Made by a program: the position numbers and the translations under genes. This document shows positions 1 through 10,859 of a stretch of 64,000 nt of DNA, one piece after another. Source of the DNA: Pachyseris speciosa. Taxonomy: Eukaryota > Cnidaria > Anthozoa > Scleractinia > Pachyseridae. The stretch's first letter is position 1, and each line of letters begins with the position of its first letter. The DNA lies in assembly GCA_016490735.1 (NCBI GenBank), contig JAEMWC010000001.1:3530001-3594000 (forward strand). Reading direction: 5' to 3'. Under the pieces are notes generated by a model. The model saw nothing but the letters and a program-made list of their open reading frames with translations. It was not told the DNA's origin and did not search any database.

Positions 1-2
1 CA

Positions 3-707
3 GATCCTCCAACCTCTAACAGAAAGAATCACCACAGAGAAATCATTTGGTACAACCCTCCATACAGCAGAAATGTCGCCACCAACGTAGGACGGGCTTT
101 CCTCAAGATCCTGGACGAAGAATTCCCAAATGGCCACGTGTTACATAAGATCTTTAATCGTAACACAGTTAAAATCAGCTACAGCTGCATGTCTAACGTC
201 AAACAAACCATCGACGGCCATAACAAGTCATCCTTATTACGGAAGAACGCACCACCGTCGCCTAGAACATGCAACTGCAGAAAACCGGCTGACTGCCCTA
301 TGGCTGGCAATTACCTCAAAGAGTCCGTTGTCTATCAGGCAACAGTGATATCTGAAGACAGCAAGCCTGACCAAACCTACGTAGGCCTAACTGAAAACCC
401 CTTCAAAACCAGATTCACAAACCACAAAGCTTCTTTCACCAATCCAAGCAAGAGACTCAACACAGAACTCAGTATGCATATTTGGCAGTTGAAAGACACT
501 AAAACAGGTTTTAGGATATCTTGGAAGATCTTAAAGCAAGCTTCTCCGTACAACCCCGCTTTCAATCGATGTAATTTGTGTCTGTGGGAGAAGTATTTTA
601 TAATTTGCAGGCCTGATTTAGCCACCTTGAACAAACGTAATGAACTTATTACTTCCTGTAGACACGCAAACAAATTTCTCCTCAAAAATTTCAAAACTGG
701 CAGGTAA
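3..707 (+). mobile_element. Penelope-like element, 3' part of ORF with GIY-YIG endonuclease
   Basis: The frame is open from base 3 to the TAA at 705-707, so the protein enters from the left of the window; the reverse transcriptase would lie outside. Visible residues include the linker NPPYSRNVATNVG and HKIFNRNTVKISYSC, which I recognise as the end of the RT region of Penelope-like elements (PLEs), then a Cys-rich stretch (CNCRKPADCP) and a GIY-YIG-type nuclease: Y-V-G in TYVGLTE, the Arg in FKTRF, and a Glu in LWEKYF as the likely metal ligand. The nuclease is thought to nick DNA for target-primed insertion. About 234 codons are present and intact, so this copy may be young. A LINE with a different nuclease is the alternative, but the motifs fit PLE better. 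Confidence 0.85.
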
Positions 708-930
708 TAACCCCCATTTTAATGTGTCCGTTGTTTATCCGAAACAGAAACCGTTGTAAATTTAAACTTTTCTGGTTATCTTAAGTACATAAATGTCAGT
801 GTCACGCTTACTTCCATTGTCACGCAGATTTTAAGCATCTATTCTTAAGAAGTAGAAACCGTTGTAATCTAATACTTTTCCACTCCTCCTGTATATATAG
901 TTACCAGCTTTACGTTGTAGTTTTACGTTT

Positions 931-1014
931 GGCTATTTATCTGATGAGTATCTGAGTATCTGATGAGTGCCGTACAGGTTGTGCGGTACGAAACTATATA
1001 GTAATAAATATGCC
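931..1014 (+). ncRNA. Hammerhead ribozyme motif of the Penelope-like element, with duplicated core box
   Basis: Stem I pairs 931-940 with 1004-1014 (10 bp with one bulged T at 1011). The core box CTGATGAG occurs twice, at 941-948 and 960-967. Stem II pairs 967-975 with 981-989 (9 bp including G-T pairs) around a 5-nt loop. GAA at 990-992 is followed by a 4-bp stem III (993-996 with 999-1002) with a 2-nt loop, and the expected cleavage lies between A1003 and A1004. Removing 941-959 would give a complete type I hammerhead, so this copy carries a 19-bp insertion that repeats the box. PLEs are known to carry hammerheads with very short stem III. Activity of this copy is uncertain. Confidence 0.75.
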
Positions 1015-2826
1015 AAGTCAAATCTTCAGTTGATCAGACTGTCTTCAAATATTAATGCTCTAGTTTTTCTATTGAGCACTCTGACAACAGTTCTGCAAAT
1101 CATATATATACAACTATTCACACAATGCTTCTTTATAAATTCAAACATACATGTAAACAAATTAAACTCTAACAAATAATTTCACAGAAAACAAAATGGA
1201 TAATAATGGTAAATACAATTTAAAATTGTAATGCTAAACTAGCATGCTCAACTGTTAAGTTGTAAAATTAAAGCTCTCCTTGATTTTAAGTTGATAAAAA
1301 GAATCAATGATTTTAAAACAAGATACATTACAATTATCTTGACAATTCTTAGAACAGTTTAAAGATGTTAAAAAATGTGAGAATTCTTGTCCCAAGCATG
1401 TGAAAATGCCTATTGGTTTCACCAACACAACAAGCTCCAGTCAGCCAGGACAAGCAAACTGGCCGTTACACAACAGTCGTGACTTCAAAGAATCCGAAAC
1501 AGAATCTTTAGGACCAAAAATGTTTCTTAGTTTGAATGGAGAGAAAATTACTTTAGCATTTGGATCCTTGCAATACTTATTTATAATAGAAGAAATTTTC
1601 TATAAAGATGAATAAAAACCAATATACGGTAGTTTGTAAAAATGGCAGTGAGAAATATTATCATATTTGGGAGCATCTGTTGTAGTAGTGACATAATTCT
1701 AAGACATAACCTTTTACTGACCTGTCAATATTGTTAACCAACTAGGAAACAAATTAAGTTTCAAAATAGCAGTAAGGTTATTGATAATATTGTGAAAACA
1801 AATGTGTTCCAGAAACTTAAAAGTGTTGAACATTGTGTTTTTGGTATTTTGGTATAACTTTTCTTTTAAGACAAGTCAGCCTGTTTGGCAGTATTAATAC
1901 CCTGATTTACTTGATTCTTTTTTTCTTGATTGCAAAAATTTGTTTCAGTTCCGAGGAAAATTGAAAAACAACCTAAAACTACACATCTAGGCAGTTTATG
2001 CTCTCAGCCCTTCAATTGGTTCCAAATAGAGAGGCGCTGTTAGGGTAAATTCCAACAGGCGACATGGCTCTGAAACAGTGACATGAAGGAAATGAAATGA
2101 CGACAAACGACAAGACTGCTCCCATGAAAAGCAAAATGGATGATCAACATTGGTGATTTTAAATAAGACAGCGACTCGATGGTATTCGGGCAGAGGAGAA
2201 TGTCGAGAATGAGTTTGTATTTTCAAAAAGTTAACCATTCTGTCAGACTTCTGTGTGGAAACACACTGAGTTACCACCCCTGATTACGACAACACATTTT
2301 TTGTTGGAGAAACAACCTCAGAAATGTTCCAAACTTTCTGAAATTGCGACATCAACATCAGTGTTACTGCATGAAATTCCGACAGTGACATGCGGCCCTT
2401 CCGAAATTGCGATGGGTAAAGGTTTGAAATTCAGACAGGGGACATAAAGACCCTCCCCCCCTCTAACAGGGCCTCAATACCAGGAGCATTTGTTATAATG
2501 GATTTATGTGTAAGGCGATCTCTGCAATTCATCCACTGTTTTAAAACTGTACATGTACAGTAGTTATCCACAGAGATTTTGAATTATGTATCCTTTGGTC
2601 TTCACTGGAGCATGTCTATCACAGACAGTTAAAAATAAATCTTCCTCCTTCTTCCACATATCATTAGGGTCATAAAATTGCTTGAGGTCATCCCAAGATT
2701 GCTAAAAAATATCAGCTTGAAAATTGGTGCTATTGAAACATTTCAATTGTCGATAATTTATACAGTTACAGCTGTAATTCCTTCGGAAGCCGTGTCTTGG
2801 AGCAGAGTAGAGAACCAAAAACAATT
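1015..2826. other. AT-rich intergenic stretch, no gene seen
   Basis: Only short open frames without family resemblance are present. Around 2,040-2,450 there are loose, degenerate copies of a GAAATT-CGACA motif in both orientations, probably the remains of an old repeat. I see no RNA gene or promoter. Confidence 0.5.
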
Positions 2827-3043
2827 GAAGGGCTTGGTGGAAAACTATGCTAAGTGGATTTTTGGGAGTTTTTTTTTATTTTGGTCCAAAATTGCTGGTT
2901 TTTTGCATACAGGCTTGTTTTTATGTTGTAAACATTGCCCTGCATTCTTTTTCGCTGCTTTGTGCTTAGTCTTCGAGAAAACACGGGCCAAAAAACACAT
3001 TCACCTAAAAATCCACTTAGCATAGTTTTCCACCAAGCCCTTC
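2827..3043. mobile_element. Fold-back MITE, about 217 bp
   Basis: The two ends are inverted copies of about 38 bp: the left begins GAAGGGCTTGGTGGAAAACT and the right arm is its reverse complement with few mismatches. The middle is not coding. Size and structure fit a non-autonomous DNA transposon. No target-site duplication is clear. Confidence 0.7.
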
Positions 3044-3045
3044 AT

Positions 3046-3096
3046 AAGTCTGCCTTATTAACATTCATGAAGCATGCCCAAGGGTATTCTTTATGC
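3046..3096 (+). repeat. 50-bp repeat, inverted copy at 5,072-5,122
   Basis: The segment next to the fold-back MITE recurs in inverted orientation about 2 kb away with only one or two differences (core CATTCATGAAGC...CCCAAGGGTATTC). The second copy abuts a tRNA-headed SINE. The pair may be two copies of one dispersed element. Confidence 0.6.
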
Positions 3097-3354
3097 ACAA
3101 TGTGCCTTTTTGACTCATAAACAGCACACAAGATGCCCATCCGACTTGGAAATGGTCGAAGTTTTTATATTCAGCGCTTATTACCAGTGTTTTGCTTACT
3201 GATAGTGCTCAAGAAGCTTCCTTAACTGGAAAACAGTGCGTAACATTCTTGGTTGACTTAAAAACAACACACAGCAGCCTTGGTTAACCTTAAGCCAGTG
3301 TGCATAGATTTTGTCCGACTTGAAAACAGCACTCAAAAGATTTAGGCCGTTATT

Positions 3355-3470
3355 GTTAAGTTTAGAGTTAGGGTTAAAATTAGGGCTAGGGTTAGCGTTG
3401 GGGTTTAGGGCTAGGGTTAGAGTTAGGGTTAGGGTTAAGGTTAGAGCTAGGGTTAGGGTTCGGCTTAGGG
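3355..3470 (+). repeat. Interstitial telomere-like TTAGGG tract
   Basis: There are many TTAGGG, CTAGGG and GTTAGG units, partly degenerate. TTAGGG is the telomere repeat of cnidarians, so this is an internal telomeric tract, left by break repair or by a repeat element carrying the motif. Confidence 0.75.
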
Positions 3471-3499
3471 CATTGCAAAGATTAATGTTAAAGTAAGCG

Positions 3500-5071
3500 G
3501 GCATATTTTGAGTCTCAATCAGCTTAAAGGGTTCCTCCGAAATGAAAAGAGTGCACAGGTTTCTTGGTTGACTCTTAATTCTTTCGGAAAGGCTTTGGCA
3601 GCTATAAGTAAAGTGCTGAAGAGGGTGTTTTGATTGAAAACGGCATAAAGCAGGATCGGACTTGATTCTAACTTAGTGCTCAATTAAAGCTTGCTGTCGG
3701 CTGAGAAACAGAATAAAATAATAAGGACAGCTGTTTTTACTTGAAGATAGGGTTTGGCCGATACCAACAACTTCTGTTCGTGAGCAACATCCAAAATTTG
3801 AGTTAACGATGTTCAAGGGCAAAATTAAGAGAGATTAAAAGAGTAAGCTGTTTCCCGTCAGTTTCCGGTTCGAAACAGAGCTTTCAGACTGGCGTTTCGC
3901 ATGCTTTGGTCATTTGAGACGATTTTGAAGGGTTCATTTTTGTCGTCAAATGGAACCAGTGGAATGAAAATCGTATCACAAATCAATGTAAATGACGACA
4001 GTGAAAAAATTGGAGCAAAATACTTCACTATTTTTGTCGGCTTCAAAACACAAACATTTGCATAAGATGTGAAATTTAATCCCTATCGTCTGATGCGTAA
4101 CACAATGACTTGTTAAAATATCTCGCGTGCAAATACTTTTTCACTGGTGTTTATCTTGCTTGAAAATATGTTTTGCTGATGGTTACATGCCTCCATATAT
4201 AGAATCAAAATAACCAAGTTGATCGACGCAAAAGTGATTTATATGTTGAAATTTGGAAGCATGTCTACCTGCTGTACATGTGTTTACACAACAACTCGAC
4301 GACCGACCACGAGTATATTCCGCACTTGGTAATATTTGCCACGCGTGCCAATGCAACTTTTCCCTTGATTGTTTTCAAGATACTCATCGAAAACAGACAG
4401 ACTTCTCATCATGCTGATTTTATTCCCTCTCTTGGATGAATTCTCCATAATGTTTCTGAATTTTGACGAAGTGTTTCACGGCTTTGGTGGCCCGCAAGAC
4501 AGCTCCCACTTTGGCCGCAATGATTTGCGGGAATGTTATGCCCTCGGCGAGCAAAAGACACTCTGCAAATGTCACTGAGTATTTTGCCCTAAACTCCGAA
4601 AACACCTCTCCTTTTTGCAAATTCTAGCATGGAAACCTATCAGAAATGGACCAAGACTAGCAAAGCCGAGCCGCCTTTTAGACGAGAGATGCTTTCAGAG
4701 TTTTTTTCTGCCTGGCTCTTAAATCTCTACTCCCAAACCAGAGAGTCAAATTAATATATCTCTTCATGGTTTGGCAAGCAGAGAAAACACAACTGGCTTC
4801 TTTCAGCCGTGTTAGACTTGCGGGTCTACAGACTTCATGATGTCCTTCAACCACTGAGCAAACAGACAAACTGACATAATTCGATTAAATCAAACAAGCT
4901 AGCGCGGATTGAGTCAGGACCTCCAACATATCGCGTAAGTATCTATGTTTTAACCACCAAAACTTTTAGTCTATGTCACACTATGGAACAATCCTTTCTA
5001 CTTGTCAATCATTTCATGTCCAGTTTCAGTTTTACTCTTCAGTTACGAGCATTTGGCGCTTAGTTTTCAAT
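3500..5071. other. Intergenic stretch, no supported gene
   Basis: The stretch is AT-rich. A minus-strand open frame of 66 codons at 4,420-4,620 has a protein-like look but no start context, splice partners or recognisable family. I searched here for the missing last exon of the NIPSNAP gene and did not find it. Confidence 0.4.
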
Positions 5072-5117
5072 AAAGAATACCCTTGGGCATCGCTTCATGA
5101 ATGTTAATAAGACAGAC

Positions 5118-5228
5118 TTAATTATTAAACTCAACCCACATATGATGCTAAGTCTGGCAATTGAACCTGGACCACATGCACAATGGTGGGAGGTGAGTGC
5201 TCTCACCACTATGCCATCCCTGCTCCCC
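5118..5228 (-). mobile_element. tRNA-headed SINE fragment
   Basis: On the minus strand it starts GGGGGAGCAGGGATGGCATA, followed by an A-box-like GTGGTGAGAGC and a B-box-like GGTTCAATTGCC. It is the same family as the full copy at 39,415-39,718 but ends after the head region. Confidence 0.65.
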
Positions 5229-5314
5229 CACCATGCATGATGGCACAATTATGTCCCAAATTTACTGCTTGGAATATCCAGTCCACATTTCTGTAGTCCA
5301 TAATCTTACACTAC

Positions 5315-8300
5315 CTGTATTAGCAGGACCAAATTCAGTAAACCAGACACCAACAGGTTCAGACAGCTTGCAGCGGTCAGGAAGGCCTTGAATAAGTCTA
5401 TGCTCCCACTGCTCCTTTTTACCTAGCACAATGTCATACATGCGTAGCTCATACACACCTGAAAAACAAAAATATCATAAATATGGCAACAAATATCTCC
5501 TTTCTCCACAATTGGCTTGTACCAGATTTCCCCACCCCTCAGCCTCAGGTCCAGTCATGTTTTATGGATTTGTAATTTTACTGGTAAGTAATGGAACCCC
5601 TTTTTTTAGTTACAAAAATGTTCGGCTTTCAAATACCACTGACATACACAGTAAAAATTCACTGTTCAAACGCAAGGAACTGGTGCTCTGCAACTGAGGT
5701 AAGTTTATTAAGTAAACTACGTGGAAAAACTATTTAGCCTACTAGACTGCTCACTCAAGACTGCCCCTCACTACCCTTTTTAGAAGAGCCTACAACCCTG
5801 GGAAAAGGACATCTGTCATTGGAAATTGAATATGTGGTTTGACTGCATGATGCAGTTTGACTAATATTTTGGCCAACTATATTGACATATTAAATAATTT
5901 ATGTGATTGATCATCGCAGTTATGAACACTACTTAAGCAGTAGCAAAAATAAAGCCTGAAAAAAATTCAGGCTTGTACGGGATTCGAACCCATGACCTCT
6001 GCGATACCGGTGCAGCGCTCTACCGACTGAGCTAACAAGCCATCTGGGAGCTGGTCGTTGTAATAGCTCAGTTGGTAGAGCACTGCACCGGTATTGCAGA
6101 GGTCGTGGGTTTGAATCCCATACAAGCCTGAATTTTTTTTCAGGCTTTATTTTCACTACTGCTTAAGTAGTGTTCATAACTGCGATGATCAGTCACATAT
6201 TTAATCATTAATCCGCAGTTCAAATATATGATTTTCATATATTCATTCTCATATATATTGACATATTAGATACTTTTGCTTGTATGAGCTGAGAAACTAC
6301 CCTTTCTCTGGGGTTTGCCACTCACCTCCTGTTGAGAGTGGAGGTTTAACCTCAAACCATGGGACAGCAGTCATCACAAAGTTATCCTAAAATCAGACCA
6401 ATACATATTTTAATGTCGCAGTTCCGATATTGTATGTTAGCTAAGCGAAAAAACAACACAACACAACATGTTGGCGTTAAGGAGGAACACTACTCTGCTA
6501 TTAGCGTGACGTTCGACTTCCCTGCGTGACAATAGCACGACTAAAGCCCAACCCATCTCCCCAGTGGAATTTTCCGCACTGGATCGGACCGGTAGGACCA
6601 AAATTCACGCGACCTAAAAGCCTAACTCTCCACGGCACTACAAGCTGAAACCTCCAACCAGCATTGTGCAACTTAATGGAACGAGTGTAGGCACATCATA
6701 AATAGCTTAAACCAATACATATAAACAGCACACGACAAGTGCAGATTTGGAAAATAATATTGGCCAAAAGGGAGCTAAAATTAGTGCATTGAAATAGAAT
6801 GCAGATCTTGGGGAAGTCGCTACGAGACTTAACCAAAAGCAAGAAACGAGAGGTGAACCCCGTTTATTGATATCACAATAAAATGACCTCCAAAGGGAGG
6901 GAGGGAAGGGAATTACAAAATTCTGAGACACGGACTACGGTAACGTAAGGAAAGCTATTAAGCGAATGAGCAGAATGGCTCAAGATATACTTTATATACG
7001 TCTAAAACTAAGCCAATGGAAAATCACGTACCATAGCTTTACAGGAACCCATGTGTTTACAAGGAGACATGAATGGAGGTATTTACCGCTACGGCCATTC
7101 CGAATGAGTGTTACAAGTTTTTGAGACATAGGTGCATGATAGAAAGTAATTGACCTTTGAGCGATTAGGAGAGTACATTGTATTATTGAGACAACAAAGA
7201 GATAAATGTTGTACAATGCATGGCTCATTGCGTGACATGAGTTACATGTACGAACAATAACTTAGATCAGAAGTGTCACGCTCCATTAACAGCGATTTAC
7301 GATGCTCGGTAAATCTTTAAATATTCAATAATAATAATTTAATCATCTTCTCCCAATGCCAGGCTTTTCAGGTACAATATTTTATTATAACAAGTAAGAC
7401 AAAAAGAAAAAATTAAGTATCAAAACTGGCTAAACTGGCTAAAGGCTGATCAGTTGGCTATACTGTATTTACATACAGAAAGAATAGCCTGGCTCACACA
7501 GAGCCAAACACAGGACTGTCAGACTGCATAAAATAAATTCAAGTGGCCAGAGAGGGGTCACCACTGCATCAGACCCTGGCCACCTCCTACGCTGAAGGGT
7601 ACTCCTTTGTGACCCTCTTAATCCTAATTTGTCATATCTTTGAGTATGAAATTTGAGGATAAAATAAATGACTTGTTTTCTTTCTTCTGAAACAAGTTTG
7701 CTAAGAGACTGTAAGTTTCTGAGTGCAATACTGTACCTGCTTCACCATTAGCTTTCGTATTTTCTTTATATAATAATCAATCCAAGTTTTATCTTGAGAA
7801 AGAGATTTCCTTGCTTCTGCTCTCTGTGCATAGCTGTCTACAAAAAAGTACCATGTGTTTAATTAGTCATTAATAACAACAATATTCTAGATGCACCACA
7901 TGTAAAAATATTTCAGAGGATGAGAAAGTGATTTAATCAATGCAGTAGGAATTAATGTGTGTATTCCAGTAACAAATTGTGAGAAATTAAAAAACATAAC
8001 AATTACACTGTAAGCCAAACAAATTAAAATTGATTAAGTATTAAATGAAAGTACTAAATACCATATTCCCAAATATGTGTGACCTCATTCAGTCCTCCAA
8101 TGTCGCTTGTCCAATAGCCATTCAGTTTTGAGTTGGTGTCTGACTTGAGGTGGATATGTTCATGTGTTAACTCCATGAACTGCTCTGAAAACAAAGAAAC
8201 CAATAAAAATAGAAATTAGTTTGTAACTAATAAAGGCCAACACAGGTGCAGGGCTGGCATGGCATTGCAGATTGGAATTATCAAAAATATCAATGATACG

Positions 8301-9214
8301 TTTACCTGGCCTAGGTCCAGTGATTAGATGACCCAAAGGAAAAAGACTTTTAAAGAAACAAAATTTCAGTGAATTGATTAGATGCCATTTTAGACATTTA
8401 ACTCATTACAATTAATTGCAAAAACATTAAAAAATTAATTAGGCTAATTGCAACATCTCTATAGTGAACTGCTTACAGTAATCGTATATTTGTCAAGAAA
8501 GTTGCTCCATAAGTCTTCCTTATGCATTGATCATGACAAAGGACTCCCCAGTCAATTTCCACACAAAAATCCAACAGGTGTCTATAAAGCTAATAGCTGG
8601 TATCCTCCTGTGTAGGTATTTTTAGAAGACACGATTAAAGGCCATATGAATCCCAAAAAAATAACAGAGAGGGAGACTAGCTAACACAAAGTTATGACAC
8701 AGATATATCTAAATTTGACAATAAGTTGTGTGGAGCTTTAAGGTGCTAATAATTATGTGAGCCTTAGGGCCTTAAACCTAAAATTAAAGCTCTCAAATTA
8801 CTGTCTGAACTAAACCCTGGCCAACAAAAATTATATGAAATCAAATGAAGAATGATCCTCGCAGTTGTGAATGCAATTTATGCAATTGCAAAAAAGAAGC
8901 CTGAAAAAAAAATTCAGGACTTCAATGGGGTTTGAACCTGTGACCTCGCGATACCAGTGCGATGTTCTAACCAAATGAGCTATGAAGCCACTGACATTGG
9001 GAGCAGGTCAATTGTAGGTTCGTATGTTCCCATGAAAGAAATGAGTGTGAATGATATATGAAATAAATCATATATGAACTGCGGAAATGAAATCAAATGA
9101 AGAATGATCCTCGTAGTTGTGAACGCAATTTATGCAATTGCGAAAAGAAGCCTAAAAAAAATTCAGGACTTCAACAGGGTTTGAACCCGTGACCTTGTGA
9201 TACCAGTGCAATCA

Positions 9215-9247
<33 letters not shown>

Positions 9248-10681
9248 ATTTATTTCATATATCATTCACAAAAATTGTATGGAATACAATGGCAAATCCT
9301 CTGGAGAGGATAGTGGGAGCACTTTATCCTCTAATTCAAGACAACATGTAAAATAATAGCAAATGTTTAAGCACGCAACCATGGACAACAATCCTGCTGG
9401 TATATGTTGGATCAAACTGGTGAGCTGGTCAGCATAATAAAATCAACAAAGAATATAAAAGCAAGGGCCAATACAATGTAGAATGGTTTTAAATTTTGTG
9501 TACTATATTGAAATTAAAAAGGCTTCCTTGGCCTTATGGATTGAGTCTCTGTTAGAAAATATTTTCTAAATGGGATTAATTACATGTTGTTAGCAGTATG
9601 GTTAAGGGAGGAGAGGAAATGTTCCACGACTGTGGTTAAGGTTTAGATTTGGTGTTAGGGTTATCTATGGTATGGCGGTGTTCATTAAATTGGTCTTTAT
9701 TGTTTAGTCTGCTCCTATGTATTGTAAATGACAGCAGTTCCATTGAATCACGTAGATGAGGTTTAAAGTGTCACAGGTCAGGTTAGATTTAATGTGGCGT
9801 ATTTCACTTGTAGAAGAGAAAGATTAGCTTATGAGTCCATCTGAAATGTAGGGACAAGTGGCGCAATCTTTATCGCGATGGAAAGAACCGGAAGGGAGTT
9901 TTGGGTGTGAATTAGTAGAATTAGAAGAAAGTTCAGCTGTGACTAGTAGGTCTTGGAGGTTAGGGGAACGTCTGAAGGCTACAACAAATTTTGCAGCAGT
10001 TTGAAGATAGTAGTAAATCATAATGTTTTTTGATGATGCTAGAGATGTGAGGAAGTGATGATCACAGGTTAGAAAGGAATGGCTTTTTTTATTTCCGACC
10101 GTTTGATAACTGTCTGGTGTGGGACAAAATGTGAGTCCACATGAAAGAACAGATTTGAGAGATGAATGACTGAAGAATTATCTAGTTGAGGGTTAACAGG
10201 TTTAGTTTTGCGACAAGAACGTGTACATGTGGGGTGACAGTGGGTGAATGAGTTGAATTGGAGGCGTTTTAATCAGCAAAATTAGATAGTATGTCGTTAT
10301 TATTAGTATTAGTGTTGACCTGTGGCAAGATTGTAGTCTCCATCGGCAGTAGAATTTGTGCCTTAAATAAGTTTGTTGTTGTTGTTGCGGGGGGGGGGGG
10401 GGGCGGGTATGGGGGTGGGACTTACCCTGGATGCATAATTTCGTTGCTATATAACCCAAATGAATGATAATACAGTTCTTGTATTCTTATTCCTTACCAA
10501 ATGCCTTGGGCTTGATATAGTATGTGCGCATCTCGTAAATCTTCGAGTCACTTTCACTTGGCGATTTAGAAGTCTGACCTAACATAGGCGACGTTGACAG
10601 AGGACTTTGAAGCCATGATCCTATCAGCACTCGTCGCAAACCTGGCATACTGGCTGCTCTTACTCTGAGAGAAAAAGCCAT
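5315..10681 (-). CDS. NIPSNAP3: NIPSNAP family protein (NIPSNAP3-like), C-terminal exon(s) missing
   Basis: Five coding exons join in phase: 10,498-10,681 (ATG at 10,681), 8,062-8,184, 7,737-7,837, 6,326-6,386 and 5,315-5,458, all with GT-AG sites. The start codon gives an Arg/Ser-rich, acid-poor leader of about 45 residues, as expected for a mitochondrial presequence. The first NIPSNAP domain begins KIYEMRTYYIKPKAFG and continues through NGYWTSDIGG and THIWEY; a second repeat begins VYELRMYDIVLG and includes VGVWFTEFG. NIPSNAPs are mitochondrial proteins linked to mitophagy signalling and vesicle or metabolic roles; enzymatic activity is not established. The last about 70 residues of the family are not found before the left edge. 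The 5' end faces the RWD-RING gene across the 18.4-kb repeat unit. Confidence 0.85.
5908..6191. mobile_element. Head-to-head pair of tRNA-headed repeats (palindrome)
   Basis: A minus-strand and a plus-strand copy of one element form an inverted repeat about 284 bp long. Each copy has a tRNA-like head (A-box TAGCTCAGTTGGTAGAGC, B-box GGTTTGAATCCC on the plus copy), a short hairpin CCTGAATTTTTTTTCAGG and a tail ending ATAACTGCGATGATCA. It lies in intron 4 of the NIPSNAP gene. It could be read as two tRNA genes, but the conserved tail and the dispersed relatives argue for a tRNA-derived mobile repeat. Confidence 0.75.
6387..7736. other. NIPSNAP intron 3, nothing recognised
   Basis: There is no open frame with family resemblance and no clear repeat. 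The open frames at 6,707-7,228 on the minus strand are short and show no known motif. Confidence 0.4.
8835..9262 (-). mobile_element. Two tandem tRNA-headed repeat monomers
   Basis: Two minus-strand heads (each with ATAGCTCA-GTTGG-type A-box and a GGTTCAAACCC-like B-box) lie about 250 bp apart with the same tail (hairpin CCTGAATTTTTTTTTCAGG and the motif GCAATTGCATAAATTGCG). The heads differ from each other at several sites, including the anticodon region, so these are not maintained tRNA genes. They lie in intron 1 of the NIPSNAP gene. Confidence 0.7.
9270..10497. other. NIPSNAP intron 1 remainder with a G-tract
   Basis: No gene is seen. A GTT triplet run followed by about 14 consecutive G lies at 10,374-10,404, able to form G-quadruplex DNA and prone to sequencing error. 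Confidence 0.4.
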
Positions 10682-10796
10682 GGCAATAAGCAGCAAATGT
10701 TTACAAGTTTCAAAACGGATTAATAGTAACTAACAAACAACGACTCTTGGACTTTTGCGACCCCAAACTCAGCGGAATTGTCAGAAGGCGGCGTAG
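10682..10796. promoter_or_regulatory. Left half of a presumed shared promoter (NIPSNAP side)
   Basis: Only about 115 bp separate the NIPSNAP start codon from the inverted repeat of the 18.4-kb unit, and about 113 bp (29,244-29,356) separate the other end of the unit from the RWD-RING start codon. Without the unit the two divergent genes would be about 230 bp apart, a typical bidirectional promoter spacing. No TATA box is evident. This is inference from geometry. Confidence 0.45.
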
Positions 10797-10859
10797 GTAC
10801 GTAGTGTAACTATCATATAGTGGTTTACCGTGGTCTACTACAGTGTGCCATAAAAGTAC

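Noticed and set aside
4420..4620. 66-codon minus-strand frame with protein-like composition
   Set aside because: No recognisable family, no splice partners and no relation to the missing NIPSNAP exon.
6063..6135. Functional tRNA genes at 5,965-6,135, 8,930-9,240, 18,255, 39,420 and 44,178
   Set aside because: Each head is followed by a conserved repeat tail and several have damaged anticodon arms, so they are tRNA-derived repeats.
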